Source of the DNA: CAZMIL01 sp964566425
GTDB taxonomy: Bacteria > Patescibacteriota > Microgenomatia > UBA1406 > GWC2-37-13
NCBI GenBank assembly: GCA_964566425.1
Contig: CAZMIL010000001.1
Location: 1-64,000 of the forward strand
DNA: 64,000 nt
Direction of reading: 5' to 3'
Below, in pieces: positions 25,783 to 34,262 of this stretch. Position numbers and translations under genes: made by a program. The stretch's first letter is position 1. Every line of letters starts with the position of its first letter. The notes under the pieces are model-generated. The model did no database searches, had not been told where the DNA came from, and worked only from the letters and a program-made list of their open reading frames with translations.

Positions 25783-26909
25783 GAAAAGTAGACGACGCGA
25801 TAGACTTCCTCCAACTTATCATGCAGGTCGTCAAGAGAGAAGTTATTTTTAATCAAAAAGTCTGCATAAGCAATTGCCGGTCCTTTATTTGCTCCAATGA
25901 GTTCATCGACATCTCGCTGATCGCCATACAATTTTGATCTATATTTGCGCCGAGAAATTCTTTGGTAACGAATTTTCTTGTCTGCATAAAGCCCGAGTAG
26001 ATAAATCTGAACTTCGGGGAAAGTCTGTTTAAGAAAAGTATATTCTTCCCATGAATACAACCCATCTATAATCACAATTACATTTTTTTTCAAAGTTGTT
26101 TTAATTTTATCTTTATTAATAACTGCCATCGCAGCCATACCGTGTTCGTTGCGCAAGTCTTCTCTCAATTTTTTATGGGTCTGTTCGTCGTGATTTAACT
26201 TATGTTCATCGACATAATCATTGATAGTTTTCCCGAAAGAAATAACCGGCAATTTCTTCTCCACTGCAAAAAAATTAGCAGATTCTGTCTTTCCCGATCC
26301 GGCCAAACCAACAATCGCAATAATCGATTTACCCTTTTTCTTCCATTCTTTAACTTGATTCTCAACCAGTTGTTTACCCAGACTTTTTAAAATATCCTGA
26401 TTAACTTCTTTAATTTTTTTTGTTCCGTCAATCTCAATTAATTTATTTTGCTTTTTATAATAATCCAATACAGGCTCTGTAAATTTGTGGAAAATCTCAA
26501 TTCTTTTAACAACGGCATTGACAGTATCATCCTCACGAACATTCTCGTTACGATAAGCTAAACGCCAAAGCGCTTCTCTATCAGGAATCTCCAAATAAAT
26601 AACCTTATTGACCGAATTAACAAATTTCTTTGCCTGGGTAAGTGTGCGCGGAAAACCATCAAGGATATAACCTCGTTTATACTCTGGTCTTTTCAGATAC
26701 TGTTCAACAATCTCGATCGTCTTATCGTCTGGAATTAGCAAACCTGCAGTCATCGTCACCTTAACATAACTCCCTAATTTGGTTTTTTCTTTGGCGATTT
26801 GACGAAAGATATGTCCTGTGGAAAGATAGGGAACACTTAACTGTCGCGATAATAAATTCCCTTGTGTTGACTTTCCAGCTCCTGGTATACCGATCAGTAC
26901 AATTTTCAT
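25779..26909 (-). CDS. adk: Adenylate kinase fused to a second P-loop kinase domain
   Basis: Residues 1-185 are adenylate kinase (ATP + AMP to 2 ADP): GIPGAGKSTQGNLLS, the AMP-binding STGHIFRQI, ILDGFPRTLTQA and the short-LID NENVREDDTVNAVVKRI without zinc cysteines. Residues 195-376 are a second nucleotide kinase-like domain: AIVGLAGSGKTESANFF, ISFGKTINDYVDE, EDLRNEHGMAAMAVI, VIIDGLYSWEEYTFL and GLYADKKIRYQRI. These resemble archaeal UPF0200/dephospho-CoA-kinase-like proteins. Normal bacterial Adk is about 215 residues, so this 376-residue fusion is unusual. The frame is continuous with no sign of a lost stop. It lies 4 bases after rpmG. Confidence 0.88.
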   Translation of the reverse strand: MKIVLIGIPGAGKSTQGNLLSRQLSVPYLSTGHIFRQIAKEKTKLGSYVKVTMTAGLLIPDDKTIEIVEQYLKRPEYKRGYILDGFPRTLTQAKKFVNSVNKVIYLEIPDREALWRLAYRNENVREDDTVNAVVKRIEIFHKFTEPVLDYYKKQNKLIEIDGTKKIKEVNQDILKSLGKQLVENQVKEWKKKGKSIIAIVGLAGSGKTESANFFAVEKKLPVISFGKTINDYVDEHKLNHDEQTHKKLREDLRNEHGMAAMAVINKDKIKTTLKKNVIVIIDGLYSWEEYTFLKQTFPEVQIYLLGLYADKKIRYQRISRRKYRSKLYGDQRDVDELIGANKGPAIAYADFLIKNNFSLDDLHDKLEEVYRVVYFS

Positions 26910-26913
26910 AAAT

Positions 26914-27087
26914 TTAACCTAGCTTTTTCTTTTCTTTGTGAACCGTTCGTTTACGACAATGCCGACAAAATTTTTTCAATTTAATCGACCCAGAAGTATT
27001 AACTTTATTTTTTTCAGTAACGTAGTTCTGTCGATTGCAGACTTCGCAAACTAAACCGATTAGCACACGTGATCCCTTTCTAGCCAT
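26914..27087 (-). CDS. rpmG: 50S ribosomal protein L33
   Basis: The 57-residue protein, MARKGSRVLIGLVCEVC then NRQNYVTEKNK and KFCRHCRKRTVHKEKKKLG, has the two C-x2-C zinc knuckles and the NYVTxKN segment of L33. It sits between secY (31 bases away) and adk (4 bases away). In most bacteria rpmG is with secE/nusG or rpmB, so this place is uncommon. Confidence 0.92.
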   Translation of the reverse strand: MARKGSRVLIGLVCEVCNRQNYVTEKNKVNTSGSIKLKKFCRHCRKRTVHKEKKKLG

Positions 27088-27118
27088 ATATATAAATAAG
27101 ACTTAAATTTTACAATAA

Positions 27119-28405
27119 TTACTGCAAAAATTTGTCATAATTTTTCATTACTAATTGCGCCTCAACCGTTTTAAAAGTTTCTAAAATGACTGTGACCACA
27201 ATCAAAATTCCGGTTCCACCGATAACTAAATTGGATATTCCTGTTAGTTTAGAAACAATTGCCGGCAAAATAGCAATTATTCCCAAAAAAACTGCTCCAA
27301 CGCTAGTAATGCGGTAAAGAATCTTTTTCAAATATTGCTTGGTTGCTTCCCCAGGCCTGATCCCTGGAATGAAGCCACCATTCTTCTGAATTTCTTCCGA
27401 GATTTTTTGCGGGTTAAAAACAATAATCGTATAAAAATAGGTAAAACCTATAACTAAGATAAAGTAAAAAAAGTTATATAAAAAACCCGAGGGATTAAAA
27501 ACAACAATCAAAAATTTGGCAAATCCAGCCATTGCTGCATTTTTCGAATATTGAAGAAAATTGCCAATCATCTGAGGGAATAAAACGAACGAAACAGCAA
27601 AAATAATTGGAATTACACCGGCTTGATTCAATTTTAAAGGTAAATAATTGCTTGCTCCTTGATAGACACGGTTGCCCCTAATTCGTTTGGCATAATAAAT
27701 AGGGATTTGGCGAGTAGCTTCATCTATAAAGACGATTGATGCGATAACAAAAACTGCCAAAATAAAAAAAACAAGAATATTGATAATTAATTCCTGATTG
27801 ACGACTTGCAGCGTTCTACCAAGCATCACTGGTAATCTGCCGATGATACCAACTAAAATGAGGATTGAGATTCCGTTGCCTAAGCCGAATTCGGAAATCA
27901 ATTCGCCAAACCACATCAAAATAAAACTACCGGCAACTAACGTAAAAATAAAGGAAGTAAATTGAATCGGATTTAAGCTACTGATAATGTGCTGTTTTTG
28001 TAATAGAACATAAATTCCAACTGATTGAATAATCGTTAACGGAAGAGTCAAAAAACGCGTATATTGATTGATCTTTGCTTTTCCATATTCTCCTTCTTTA
28101 GCTAATTGTTCGAATTTGGGAACAACCGCCGTCAATAACTGAAAAATAATCGAAGCATTAATATACGGGTTCAAGCCTAAAGCCATAACGGAAAAGTTGA
28201 TCAAGGTCCCTCCTGAGAAAATATCCAACAGAGAAAGAAATTGGTTTTGGGCAAATAAAACTCGCAATTTTGCCAGATCAATCACTGGTACCGGCAGATA
28301 AACAAAGATTCTGAAAATCAAGAAAATGAATAAAGTAAAAAGAGTCTTTCTTCTTAATTCAGGATCTCTAAATAAAGAATAAATTTTGTCTTTAATTTCG
28401 TTCAT
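27119..28405 (-). CDS. secY: Protein translocase subunit SecY
   Basis: SecY is the channel of the Sec export pathway. About ten transmembrane helices are seen, the second half-plug segment LSLLDIFSGGTLINFSVMAL is present, and the cytosolic loop RQIPIYYAKRIRGNRVYQGA and C-terminal PGIRPGEATKQYLKKI are typical. It is 428 residues. Its start overlaps the last base of the rplO stop. It follows L15 as in the spc operon. Confidence 0.96.
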   Translation of the reverse strand: MNEIKDKIYSLFRDPELRRKTLFTLFIFLIFRIFVYLPVPVIDLAKLRVLFAQNQFLSLLDIFSGGTLINFSVMALGLNPYINASIIFQLLTAVVPKFEQLAKEGEYGKAKINQYTRFLTLPLTIIQSVGIYVLLQKQHIISSLNPIQFTSFIFTLVAGSFILMWFGELISEFGLGNGISILILVGIIGRLPVMLGRTLQVVNQELIINILVFFILAVFVIASIVFIDEATRQIPIYYAKRIRGNRVYQGASNYLPLKLNQAGVIPIIFAVSFVLFPQMIGNFLQYSKNAAMAGFAKFLIVVFNPSGFLYNFFYFILVIGFTYFYTIIVFNPQKISEEIQKNGGFIPGIRPGEATKQYLKKILYRITSVGAVFLGIIAILPAIVSKLTGISNLVIGGTGILIVVTVILETFKTVEAQLVMKNYDKFLQ

Positions 28406-28842
28406 TAGTCGATAATTTTCCCGCCGGCTTTAATAATTTTTTGAGCTGCTGCTTTGGAAATAGGAACTTTTACCGTTAACTTCTTAGTTAGTTTTCCATT
28501 ATTTAAAATTTTTACCGGACCACTTTTTGCATCTATCAACTCCATTTTGATTAAGCTTTCTCTATCTACGTTGCCGCCATCTTTGAATTTGTTAAGCATT
28601 TCCAAAGTAATAATGGTGATACGGGCAGCAACCGATTTATTCTTGCCTTTACCACGAAGCAAAGGGTATTTTTTGACCAGTCTGGCTTGCCCACCCTCAA
28701 AATGCAGAGGAATATTGGTTTTGGATTTTTGGTGACGAGTGATCCCCCGACCGGATTTTGCACCTTTGCCGCTACCTGGCCCTCGGCCAACCCTTTTTTT
28801 ATTCTTACTGATTATTTTTGGTAGTTTATTCAAGGCTATCAT
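28405..28842 (-). CDS. rplO: 50S ribosomal protein L15
   Basis: L15 is a late-assembly 23S rRNA binder. The N-terminal RVGRGPGSGKGAKSGRGITR motif and the FEGGQARLVKKYPLLRGKGK segment mark it. It has 145 residues. It overlaps rpsE by 4 bases. No rpmD lies between rpsE and rplO, as expected for CPR bacteria. Confidence 0.96.
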   Translation of the reverse strand: MIALNKLPKIISKNKKRVGRGPGSGKGAKSGRGITRHQKSKTNIPLHFEGGQARLVKKYPLLRGKGKNKSVAARITIITLEMLNKFKDGGNVDRESLIKMELIDAKSGPVKILNNGKLTKKLTVKVPISKAAAQKIIKAGGKIID

Positions 28843-29312
28843 ATACGACGCTTAGCTTTTAATTTGCCCAAGGCTTTAACTAGAGCATAAGTATTAATAA
28901 TTCTATTTCTGGACTGGATTATCTTCCCGGAAGCATTTTGGACACCAGCCAATTCAAGGATGGGTCGGGCAACGCTCCCCACTTTTAAACCAGTTCCTTC
29001 CGGAGCCGGTTTCAAGAGCACTTTTGCGGCTTTATATTTCAATTTTACCTGATGCGGAATAGTATGTTGATAGATATTGATTTTTGTCAGATTTTTCTTC
29101 GCTCTAGCTAAGGCTTTTTTGATTGCGGGCGGGATTTCCAGTGATCTTCCAAACCCAACGCCGACGCTGCCTTGGCCGTCTCCAACGGCTGCTAAAACCG
29201 TAAAGGTAATATAATTACCTCCCTTAGTTTTTTTGGACACTCTCCTAATCATCAGAATTCTTTCTTCTAATTTTTTTTCTTCCGTTGGTAGTTGGGTTGT
29301 CTGTTCTGTCAT
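28839..29312 (-). CDS. rpsE: 30S ribosomal protein S5
   Basis: S5 helps decoding fidelity. The dsRNA-binding-like N-terminal half has LEERILMIRRVSKKTKGGNY; the S5 C-terminal domain has KAAKVLLKPAPEGTGLKVG. It has 157 residues. It has one of the few clear Shine-Dalgarno sites in the window: AAGGAGG, 9 bases before the ATG, inside the end of rplR. Confidence 0.96.
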   Translation of the reverse strand: MTEQTTQLPTEEKKLEERILMIRRVSKKTKGGNYITFTVLAAVGDGQGSVGVGFGRSLEIPPAIKKALARAKKNLTKINIYQHTIPHQVKLKYKAAKVLLKPAPEGTGLKVGSVARPILELAGVQNASGKIIQSRNRIINTYALVKALGKLKAKRRI

Positions 29313-29665
29313 ATCTTCAAGCCTCCTTCCCGCAAACCTTCGGCAAGAGCTTTAACTCTGCCTAGATAAGCATGCCCTCCGCGATCAAAAACTCCCTTAC
29401 TAATTTTTTTAGTGGCCAACTTCTGAGCGAGTTGCTTACCGACTAAAAATGCTTGAGCAGTTTTAGTTGCTATATTTTCTTTTTTGTCCAAGGAAAAGGT
29501 TGAACTTGCTACCAAGGTAACTTTTTTCACGTCGTCGATGGCTTGGACATAGATATATTTATTTGATCTAAACACCGAAATTCTGGGGATCTCATGAGTC
29601 CCTGTGATTCCGGCGCGTACTCTGCGTACTCTGCGCAATTTGCGATCATGAGTTATCTTGTTCAT
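29309..29665 (-). CDS. rplR: 50S ribosomal protein L18
   Basis: L18 binds 5S rRNA. It has RRVRRVRAGITGTHEIPRIS, RSNKYIYVQAIDDVKKVTL and the C-terminal FDRGGHAYLGRVKALAEGLR signature. It has 118 residues and overlaps rpsE by 4 bases. Confidence 0.96.
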   Translation of the reverse strand: MNKITHDRKLRRVRRVRAGITGTHEIPRISVFRSNKYIYVQAIDDVKKVTLVASSTFSLDKKENIATKTAQAFLVGKQLAQKLATKKISKGVFDRGGHAYLGRVKALAEGLREGGLKI

Positions 29666-29670
29666 AATGA

Positions 29671-30228
29671 TTAAGCAGCTCCTCCTTCTGTTGCACCAGT
29701 CTTCTTTCCAGGCTTAAGTTTTAACTGTTCACCTTCATATCTTATCCCTTTACCCTTATACACGTCGGGTTTTTTAATCATCTTAATTTGTTGGGCGACT
29801 TGACCAACCAGTTGTTTATCAATCCCTGAGACGGTTATTTTTCGACCTTCTTGGACTTGGAGTTTAATTCCCGGGATCTGTTTAAAAATCACAGAATGAG
29901 AAAAACCTAACTTGAAAATCAAATCTTCACCCTGGAGCTGAGCATTAAACCCGGTACCAATGATCTCTAATTTCTTCTCCCAAGGTTTTTGTACTCCATT
30001 AATGGCATTGGCTAACAGACTACGATACAAGCCGTGGAGAGATTTAATTTTTTTATCATCGCGTTGTCTTTTAACTCTTACTGTTTGCTCCACAATCTCC
30101 ACTTTAAGCGTCGAGGGAAAATCAATCTTCAATTCTCCCTCTTTGCCCTTAATAGTACAGGTGTGTCCTGTAACCGTAAACTGAACCTCTGGTGGTAAAT
30201 TAATTACTGCTTCGCCTATTTTTGACAT
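29671..30228 (-). CDS. rplF: 50S ribosomal protein L6
   Basis: L6 lies at the base of the factor-binding stalk. Two L6 domains are visible, ending in VAQQIKMIKKPDVYKGKGIR, the family signature KPxxYKGKGIRY. It has 185 residues including a short Gly/Ala end. It is 3 bases from rpsH and 5 from rplR. Confidence 0.96.
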   Translation of the reverse strand: MSKIGEAVINLPPEVQFTVTGHTCTIKGKEGELKIDFPSTLKVEIVEQTVRVKRQRDDKKIKSLHGLYRSLLANAINGVQKPWEKKLEIIGTGFNAQLQGEDLIFKLGFSHSVIFKQIPGIKLQVQEGRKITVSGIDKQLVGQVAQQIKMIKKPDVYKGKGIRYEGEQLKLKPGKKTGATEGGAA

Positions 30229-30231
30229 AAA

Positions 30232-30618
30232 TTACCAAACTTCAAATAGTAATTCTCCTCCTGTTTTGGCTTTAGTTGCTTCTTGATTGGTTAAAATTCC
30301 TTGAGGCGTGGATAAAATTGCCGCGCCGAGACCTCCAAAAACACTAGTAACTTTTTTTGCCGGGACATACCATCTTCTTCCAGGTTTGGAATAAATTTTG
30401 ACATCGCTCAGAGCCGGCTCCCCGGCCTCGTATCTTAATTCAATCACCAGTTGGTTAAATTTTTTCCCTTTTTCTATTTTGTAATCAGCGATAAACTTCA
30501 AAGCTTTCAATTTCTTCAAAATCTCTTCTCTCAACTTAGAATAGGGAGATTCAACAGTTTCCTTTCCTGCGATATAACCGTTTTTAATTCTAATAATTAA
30601 ATCTATTGGGCTGCTCAT
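30232..30618 (-). CDS. rpsH: 30S ribosomal protein S8
   Basis: S8 is a primary binder in the central domain of 16S rRNA. The N-terminus DLIIRIKNGYIAGKETVESP and C-terminus STPQGILTNQEATKAKTGGE with ELLFEVW are typical. ATG 30618 (MSSPIDL) is preferred to 30630. About 128 residues. It follows rpsS, not rpsN, in this operon. Confidence 0.95.
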   Translation of the reverse strand: MSSPIDLIIRIKNGYIAGKETVESPYSKLREEILKKLKALKFIADYKIEKGKKFNQLVIELRYEAGEPALSDVKIYSKPGRRWYVPAKKVTSVFGGLGAAILSTPQGILTNQEATKAKTGGELLFEVW

Positions 30619-30633
30619 AGTTACGATCAATTT

Positions 30634-30918
30634 TTAGGTTGCCGAAATAATCTTCTTAGTTACTTTTCCGTGTGAACGGAAAGTCCTGGTAGGAGCAAAT
30701 TCTCCTACTCGATGTCCAACCATGGCTTCGGAAACCAAAATTTCAATAAACTTTTTCCCATTGTGGATAGCAAAGCGATGACCGACAAAATCAGGTGAAA
30801 TCTGCGAAGCTCTAGCCCAAGTTTTAAGCGGGCTGCGGTCGCCAGATTGTTTTTGTTTTAAAACTTTGGCTAACAATTTGGCGTCAATATATGGTCCTTT
30901 TTTACTTGATCTACTCAT
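30634..30918 (-). CDS. rpsS: 30S ribosomal protein S19, displaced from its usual place
   Basis: S19 sits in the head of the small subunit with S13. [39 protein letters not shown] and [15 protein letters not shown] are clear signatures. ATG 30918 is chosen; the frame extends upstream into rpsN. It is about 94 residues. In nearly all bacteria rpsS lies between rplB and rplV; here it lies between rpsN and rpsH, and rplB and rplV are directly adjacent. Confidence 0.95.
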   Translation of the reverse strand: MSRSSKKGPYIDAKLLAKVLKQKQSGDRSPLKTWARASQISPDFVGHRFAIHNGKKFIEILVSEAMVGHRVGEFAPTRTFRSHGKVTKKIISAT

Positions 30919-30922
30919 GATT

Positions 30923-31108
30923 TTACCAAGAAATTTTTTTAACACCCGGAATCTCACCGGCTAACACCTTGTCTCTGAAACAGATTCTACACAAACCAAA
31001 ACGGCGTAAGTAACCGCGCGCGCGGCCACAGTTAGAGCAACGATTGCGCTGACGCACCGTGTATTTTTGTTTTCGCTTAAATTTAACTTCGTCTGATTTC
31101 TTGGCCAT
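30923..31108 (-). CDS. rpsN: 30S ribosomal protein S14, zinc-binding type
   Basis: This is the short 61-residue form with two C-x2-C knuckles: [21 protein letters not shown]. The C-terminal [11 protein letters not shown] is typical. It is 2 bases from rplE. Its end overlaps the non-coding upstream part of the rpsS frame. Confidence 0.96.
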   Translation of the reverse strand: MAKKSDEVKFKRKQKYTVRQRNRCSNCGRARGYLRRFGLCRICFRDKVLAGEIPGVKKISW

Positions 31109-31110
31109 AA

Positions 31111-31656
31111 TTATTGTCTAAAGGGAATCCCAATCACCTCAAATAATTTTTTGCCGCGCTCTCTAGTTTTGGCATTGGTAACAATGGTAATCTGTAAACC
31201 TCGAATTTTATCGATTTTGTCATAATCTATTTCGGGAAAAATAGTCTGCTCGATGAACCCAAGATTCAGATTGCCGTGCTGATCGATATTTGCCTCCGAA
31301 ACGCCCCTGAAATCTCGTAAACGTGGGATGACTACTTTGATCAACTTTTCTAAAAAGTTATACATGCTTTTGCCGCGCAAAGTAACTTTTACGCCAATTG
31401 GTAAACCTTCTCGGATGCGAAAAGCCGAAATCGATTTTCTGGCTTTGGTGATTACGGGTCGTTGACCAGAAATTGTCGCTAATTGTTCTTGAACTTTTTC
31501 CAGAACATTTTTATTAGTCGTCGCCTCGCCTACACCAACATTAAGAATAATCTTCTCAATTTTCGGCACGCCCATTGGATTAGCAATCTCCAATTCTTGA
31601 CTAAGTTTCGTTTTTCCGTCCCGATTGTAATAATCCTTAAAAGTTGTTATCGGCAT
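31111..31656 (-). CDS. rplE: 50S ribosomal protein L5
   Basis: L5 binds 5S rRNA and contacts the P-site tRNA. It has [40 protein letters not shown] and the C-terminal [20 protein letters not shown]. It has 181 residues. It starts on the last base of the rplX stop. Confidence 0.97.
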   Translation of the reverse strand: MPITTFKDYYNRDGKTKLSQELEIANPMGVPKIEKIILNVGVGEATTNKNVLEKVQEQLATISGQRPVITKARKSISAFRIREGLPIGVKVTLRGKSMYNFLEKLIKVVIPRLRDFRGVSEANIDQHGNLNLGFIEQTIFPEIDYDKIDKIRGLQITIVTNAKTRERGKKLFEVIGIPFRQ

Positions 31657-31961
31657 TAAATTTTGCTCCTACATTTTTTACAAATTCTAAATTTTTTGCC
31701 CTTTTCAAGATTGTAACCTACCCTAGTCATTTTTTTACATTTGGGACAGACCAATCTTATTTTCGCAATCCCTAAAGGTCGAGGAACATCAACAATTCCT
31801 GCCGGTTGAGTCTGATCTGTTCTCTTGAGATGACGCTTATACATATTCCGCCCCAAGATCAGAACTTTATTCTGTTTAGGATAAACCCGCTCGATTGTTC
31901 CTTCTTTCCCGGCGTCTTTTCCGGCAACAATTTTGACTTTATCTCCCTTTTTAATTTTCAT
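31656..31961 (-). CDS. rplX: 50S ribosomal protein L24
   Basis: L24 starts large-subunit assembly. The KOW motif is KIKKGDKVKIVAGKDAGKEG at the N-terminus. The C-terminal half carries a zinc-ribbon-like pair, CPKCKK and CKKCRSK. It has 101 residues. It is 4 bases from rplN. Confidence 0.96.
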   Translation of the reverse strand: MKIKKGDKVKIVAGKDAGKEGTIERVYPKQNKVLILGRNMYKRHLKRTDQTQPAGIVDVPRPLGIAKIRLVCPKCKKMTRVGYNLEKGKKFRICKKCRSKI

Positions 31962-31965
31962 AATT

Positions 31966-32340
31966 TTAATAAATCTCCTCTGCTAAACTGGCAATTTTGT
32001 TAAATCCTAAATCTCTGATTTCTTTAGCGATCGGACCGAAAATACGTGTCCCCCTTGGATCGTGATTATCCTTGCTCATCAAAACAACGCAAGCATTATC
32101 GTCAAAACGAATATAGCTTCCGTCTTTGCGTCTTTTTTCTTTTCGTGTACGAACAATCACCGCCGGCAATACTTCACCTTTTTTGACTTGGGCGTAAGGT
32201 AAAGCTTCCTTGACGCTAATAGTAATCACATCGCCAATATAAGCATATTTGCGGTTGCCCTTTTTAGGCAGACCGATCATTTGCACCTTCTTCGCCCCAG
32301 TATTATCAGCAATCGCCAACATTGATCTTAATTGCAACAT
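31966..32340 (-). CDS. rplN: 50S ribosomal protein L14
   Basis: L14 forms an inter-subunit bridge. LQLRSMLAIADNTGAKKVQM and the C-terminal ARIFGPIAKE-like GTRIFGPIAKEIRDLGFNKI are signatures. It has 124 residues and follows rpsQ by 5 bases. Confidence 0.97.
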   Translation of the reverse strand: MLQLRSMLAIADNTGAKKVQMIGLPKKGNRKYAYIGDVITISVKEALPYAQVKKGEVLPAVIVRTRKEKRRKDGSYIRFDDNACVVLMSKDNHDPRGTRIFGPIAKEIRDLGFNKIASLAEEIY

Positions 32341-32345
32341 AATGA

Positions 32346-32579
32346 TTACTTTAATTTCTCAACTACTCGAAAATGTTTATCTCTGGAAATAGGTCTGGTT
32401 TCTTTAATTTCAACTTTATCTCCGATATTTAACTCCAATTCGTCATTATGAGCTTTATATTTTTTGTGTCGGGTGATTACTTTTCTATATAAAGGATGGC
32501 GCATTTTTCTCTCTACCAAAACAGTAACCGTCTTGTTCATTTTCGTCGAAATCACTTTACCGATAAGAACTTTTGCCAT
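32346..32579 (-). CDS. rpsQ: 30S ribosomal protein S17
   Basis: S17 is an OB-fold primary 16S binder. [20 protein letters not shown] and [20 protein letters not shown] are typical. ATG 32579 is chosen over the upstream frame start at 32627, which would overlap rpmC. It has 77 residues. Confidence 0.95.
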   Translation of the reverse strand: MAKVLIGKVISTKMNKTVTVLVERKMRHPLYRKVITRHKKYKAHNDELELNIGDKVEIKETRPISRDKHFRVVEKLK

Positions 32580-32583
32580 ATAT

Positions 32584-32799
32584 TTATGTCTTTTTGAGCT
32601 CCTCCAGTTCTTTCTTTTGGGCTGCAACTGTGAGGATAACTGCTAACTCTTTTCTTTTTCTAAAAATTTCATTGACGTTTTTGGGACGATTGACTTTAAA
32701 CTCTAGAGATAACTTGCCGATTTCTTGACGTAAGTCATTCTCCCGTTTAATCAATTCTTTAAGTGATTTATTTTGCAATTCCTTGATCAATTTTTTCAT
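32584..32799 (-). CDS. rpmC: 50S ribosomal protein L29
   Basis: L29 is a two-helix protein at the exit tunnel. It has 71 residues with [20 protein letters not shown] and the basic [16 protein letters not shown]. It overlaps rplP by 4 bases and precedes rpsQ, the standard order. Confidence 0.93.
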   Translation of the reverse strand: MKKLIKELQNKSLKELIKRENDLRQEIGKLSLEFKVNRPKNVNEIFRKRKELAVILTVAAQKKELEELKKT

Positions 32800-33206
32800 G
32801 ATTGTTTGCTGACAACTTTTGTCCGTACTGATAATTTCGAGGCTACTACACGGAAAACATCTTTTGCGTCTTCGGGACTTAACCCGTCAATCTCAAACAA
32901 TACTCTGCCTGGTGTCACCGAGGCAACAAAGTGGGAAACATCGCCTTTGCCAGAGCCCATGGTCACCTCCGGCGGTTTTTTGGTAAAAGGCTTATCCGGG
33001 AAAATTCTGATCCAGTATTTACCATTTTTTCTGGTGGCGCGGGCTAAGATGACGCGAGCTGCTTCGATCTGTCGATCTTTGATCCAACCTGCTTCGGTTG
33101 TTTTCAATCCAGTATTGCCAAAGTTGAGCTTCTCACCCTTGATGGCAATTTTTCGCCAACTGCCTCTAAATTGTTTTCTGTATTTTTGTCTTTTTGGCGC
33201 CAACAT
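32796..33206 (-). CDS. rplP: 50S ribosomal protein L16
   Basis: L16 organises the A-site tRNA on the large subunit. It has MLAPKRQKYRKQFRG, the basic segments around residue 50, and the signatures RIFPDKPFTKKPPEVTMGSG and KGDVSHFVASVTPGRVLFEI. It has 136 residues. It is 2 bases from rpsC. Confidence 0.96.
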   Translation of the reverse strand: MLAPKRQKYRKQFRGSWRKIAIKGEKLNFGNTGLKTTEAGWIKDRQIEAARVILARATRKNGKYWIRIFPDKPFTKKPPEVTMGSGKGDVSHFVASVTPGRVLFEIDGLSPEDAKDVFRVVASKLSVRTKVVSKQS

Positions 33207-33208
33207 AG

Positions 33209-33847
33209 TTATCTACAAATCCAAACTTTTACCCCTACATAACCCGATTTTGTCAGGGCCGAAAATCGGGCGAAATCAACATCCTCGCGGATTGTCGAAG
33301 TCGGAATCGTGCCTTGGAAATATTTCTCTCGACGCGAAATCTCCGCTCCGCCGATTCTCCCGCCGAGTTGGACTTTCACTCCTTTGGCGCCAGCCTCCAT
33401 CACTTTATTCATCGTATTATGAACCAGCGCTCGGTGAGGAAAATTCCTAACCAATTTTTCAGCGACCGTTTGGGCAACATAGTAAGCATTAAGGTTAGGT
33501 TTTTTTACTGGCTCTATGCGCAAATCTACCTTGGTTTCTCTATTTTTTTTGTCGGTTCCTAAATCGTCAACGATTGCTTTTTTGACTTCATCTAAGCCCT
33601 TTCCTCCCCGGCCGATGATCATTCCGGGTTTAACAGAATAGATAATTACAGTAATCTTGTTTATCGCCCGCTCAATGTCGACTTGCGTCACCGAAGCAAA
33701 CCTAAATTTTTCCATCAGTTTTTGTCTAATCCGTGCATCCGAAATGAGTGCTTCGCGATAATATTTTTTATTGCCAAAAAACCATCTGGAGTTCCAGTTA
33801 TTTAAGACTCCCAATCTTAGACCTTTTGGATTAACTTTTTGTCCCAT
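33209..33847 (-). CDS. rpsC: 30S ribosomal protein S3
   Basis: S3 is part of the mRNA entry channel. MGQKVNPKGLRLGVLNNWNS, the KH-domain GMIIGRGGKGLDEVKKAI and the C-terminal GVKVQLGGRIGGAEISRREK segment are present. It has 212 residues. It is 2 bases from rplV. Confidence 0.97.
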   Translation of the reverse strand: MGQKVNPKGLRLGVLNNWNSRWFFGNKKYYREALISDARIRQKLMEKFRFASVTQVDIERAINKITVIIYSVKPGMIIGRGGKGLDEVKKAIVDDLGTDKKNRETKVDLRIEPVKKPNLNAYYVAQTVAEKLVRNFPHRALVHNTMNKVMEAGAKGVKVQLGGRIGGAEISRREKYFQGTIPTSTIREDVDFARFSALTKSGYVGVKVWICR

Positions 33848-33849
33848 AT

Positions 33850-34260
33850 TTACTTTTTCTTAACTTCTTTTTTAACTGTTTTTTTAGTCGGCTCAGTTTC
33901 TTTGGATGATGGAGTTTTTTCGGCCGGTTTGGCACTGGTCAAAATTATTTTGATATGTGCACTGCGGCGCTGGATGGGTTTAGCCGCGCCGCGGCCGCCT
34001 GCCCGGTACCTTTTCAACTTTGGGCCTTGTTCAACCGCTAATAACTTAAAACGCAATGCATCATCACCCGTTTTTAACTTTGCTCGGGCATTAGCCATAG
34101 CCGATTTTACGGCTTTATAAAAAAGTCTGGCGCCACGCTTCGGTGTATAGTTTAAATAATGCAATGCTTCCATTGGCCTTCTTTTCTTAATGTCATTGGT
34201 TAAAAAACGCAATTTCTTGGCCGAAATTCTGATATTTCTGATATATGTTTGCGATTCCAT
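33850..34260 (-). CDS. rplV: 50S ribosomal protein L22
   Basis: L22 lines the exit tunnel. The body has RNIRISAKKLRFLTNDIKKR, ARLFYKAVKSAMANARAK and the hairpin KRYRAGGRGAAKPIQRRSAH. A Lys/Glu/Thr-rich tail of about 25 residues extends the normal 110. It follows rplB by 2 bases with no rpsS between them. Confidence 0.95.
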   Translation of the reverse strand: MESQTYIRNIRISAKKLRFLTNDIKKRRPMEALHYLNYTPKRGARLFYKAVKSAMANARAKLKTGDDALRFKLLAVEQGPKLKRYRAGGRGAAKPIQRRSAHIKIILTSAKPAEKTPSSKETEPTKKTVKKEVKKK

Positions 34261-34262
34261 GA

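Noticed and set aside
32773..33450. 225-codon open frame on the plus strand
   Set aside because: It is antisense to rplP and rpsC, which are certain, and has no recognisable protein features.
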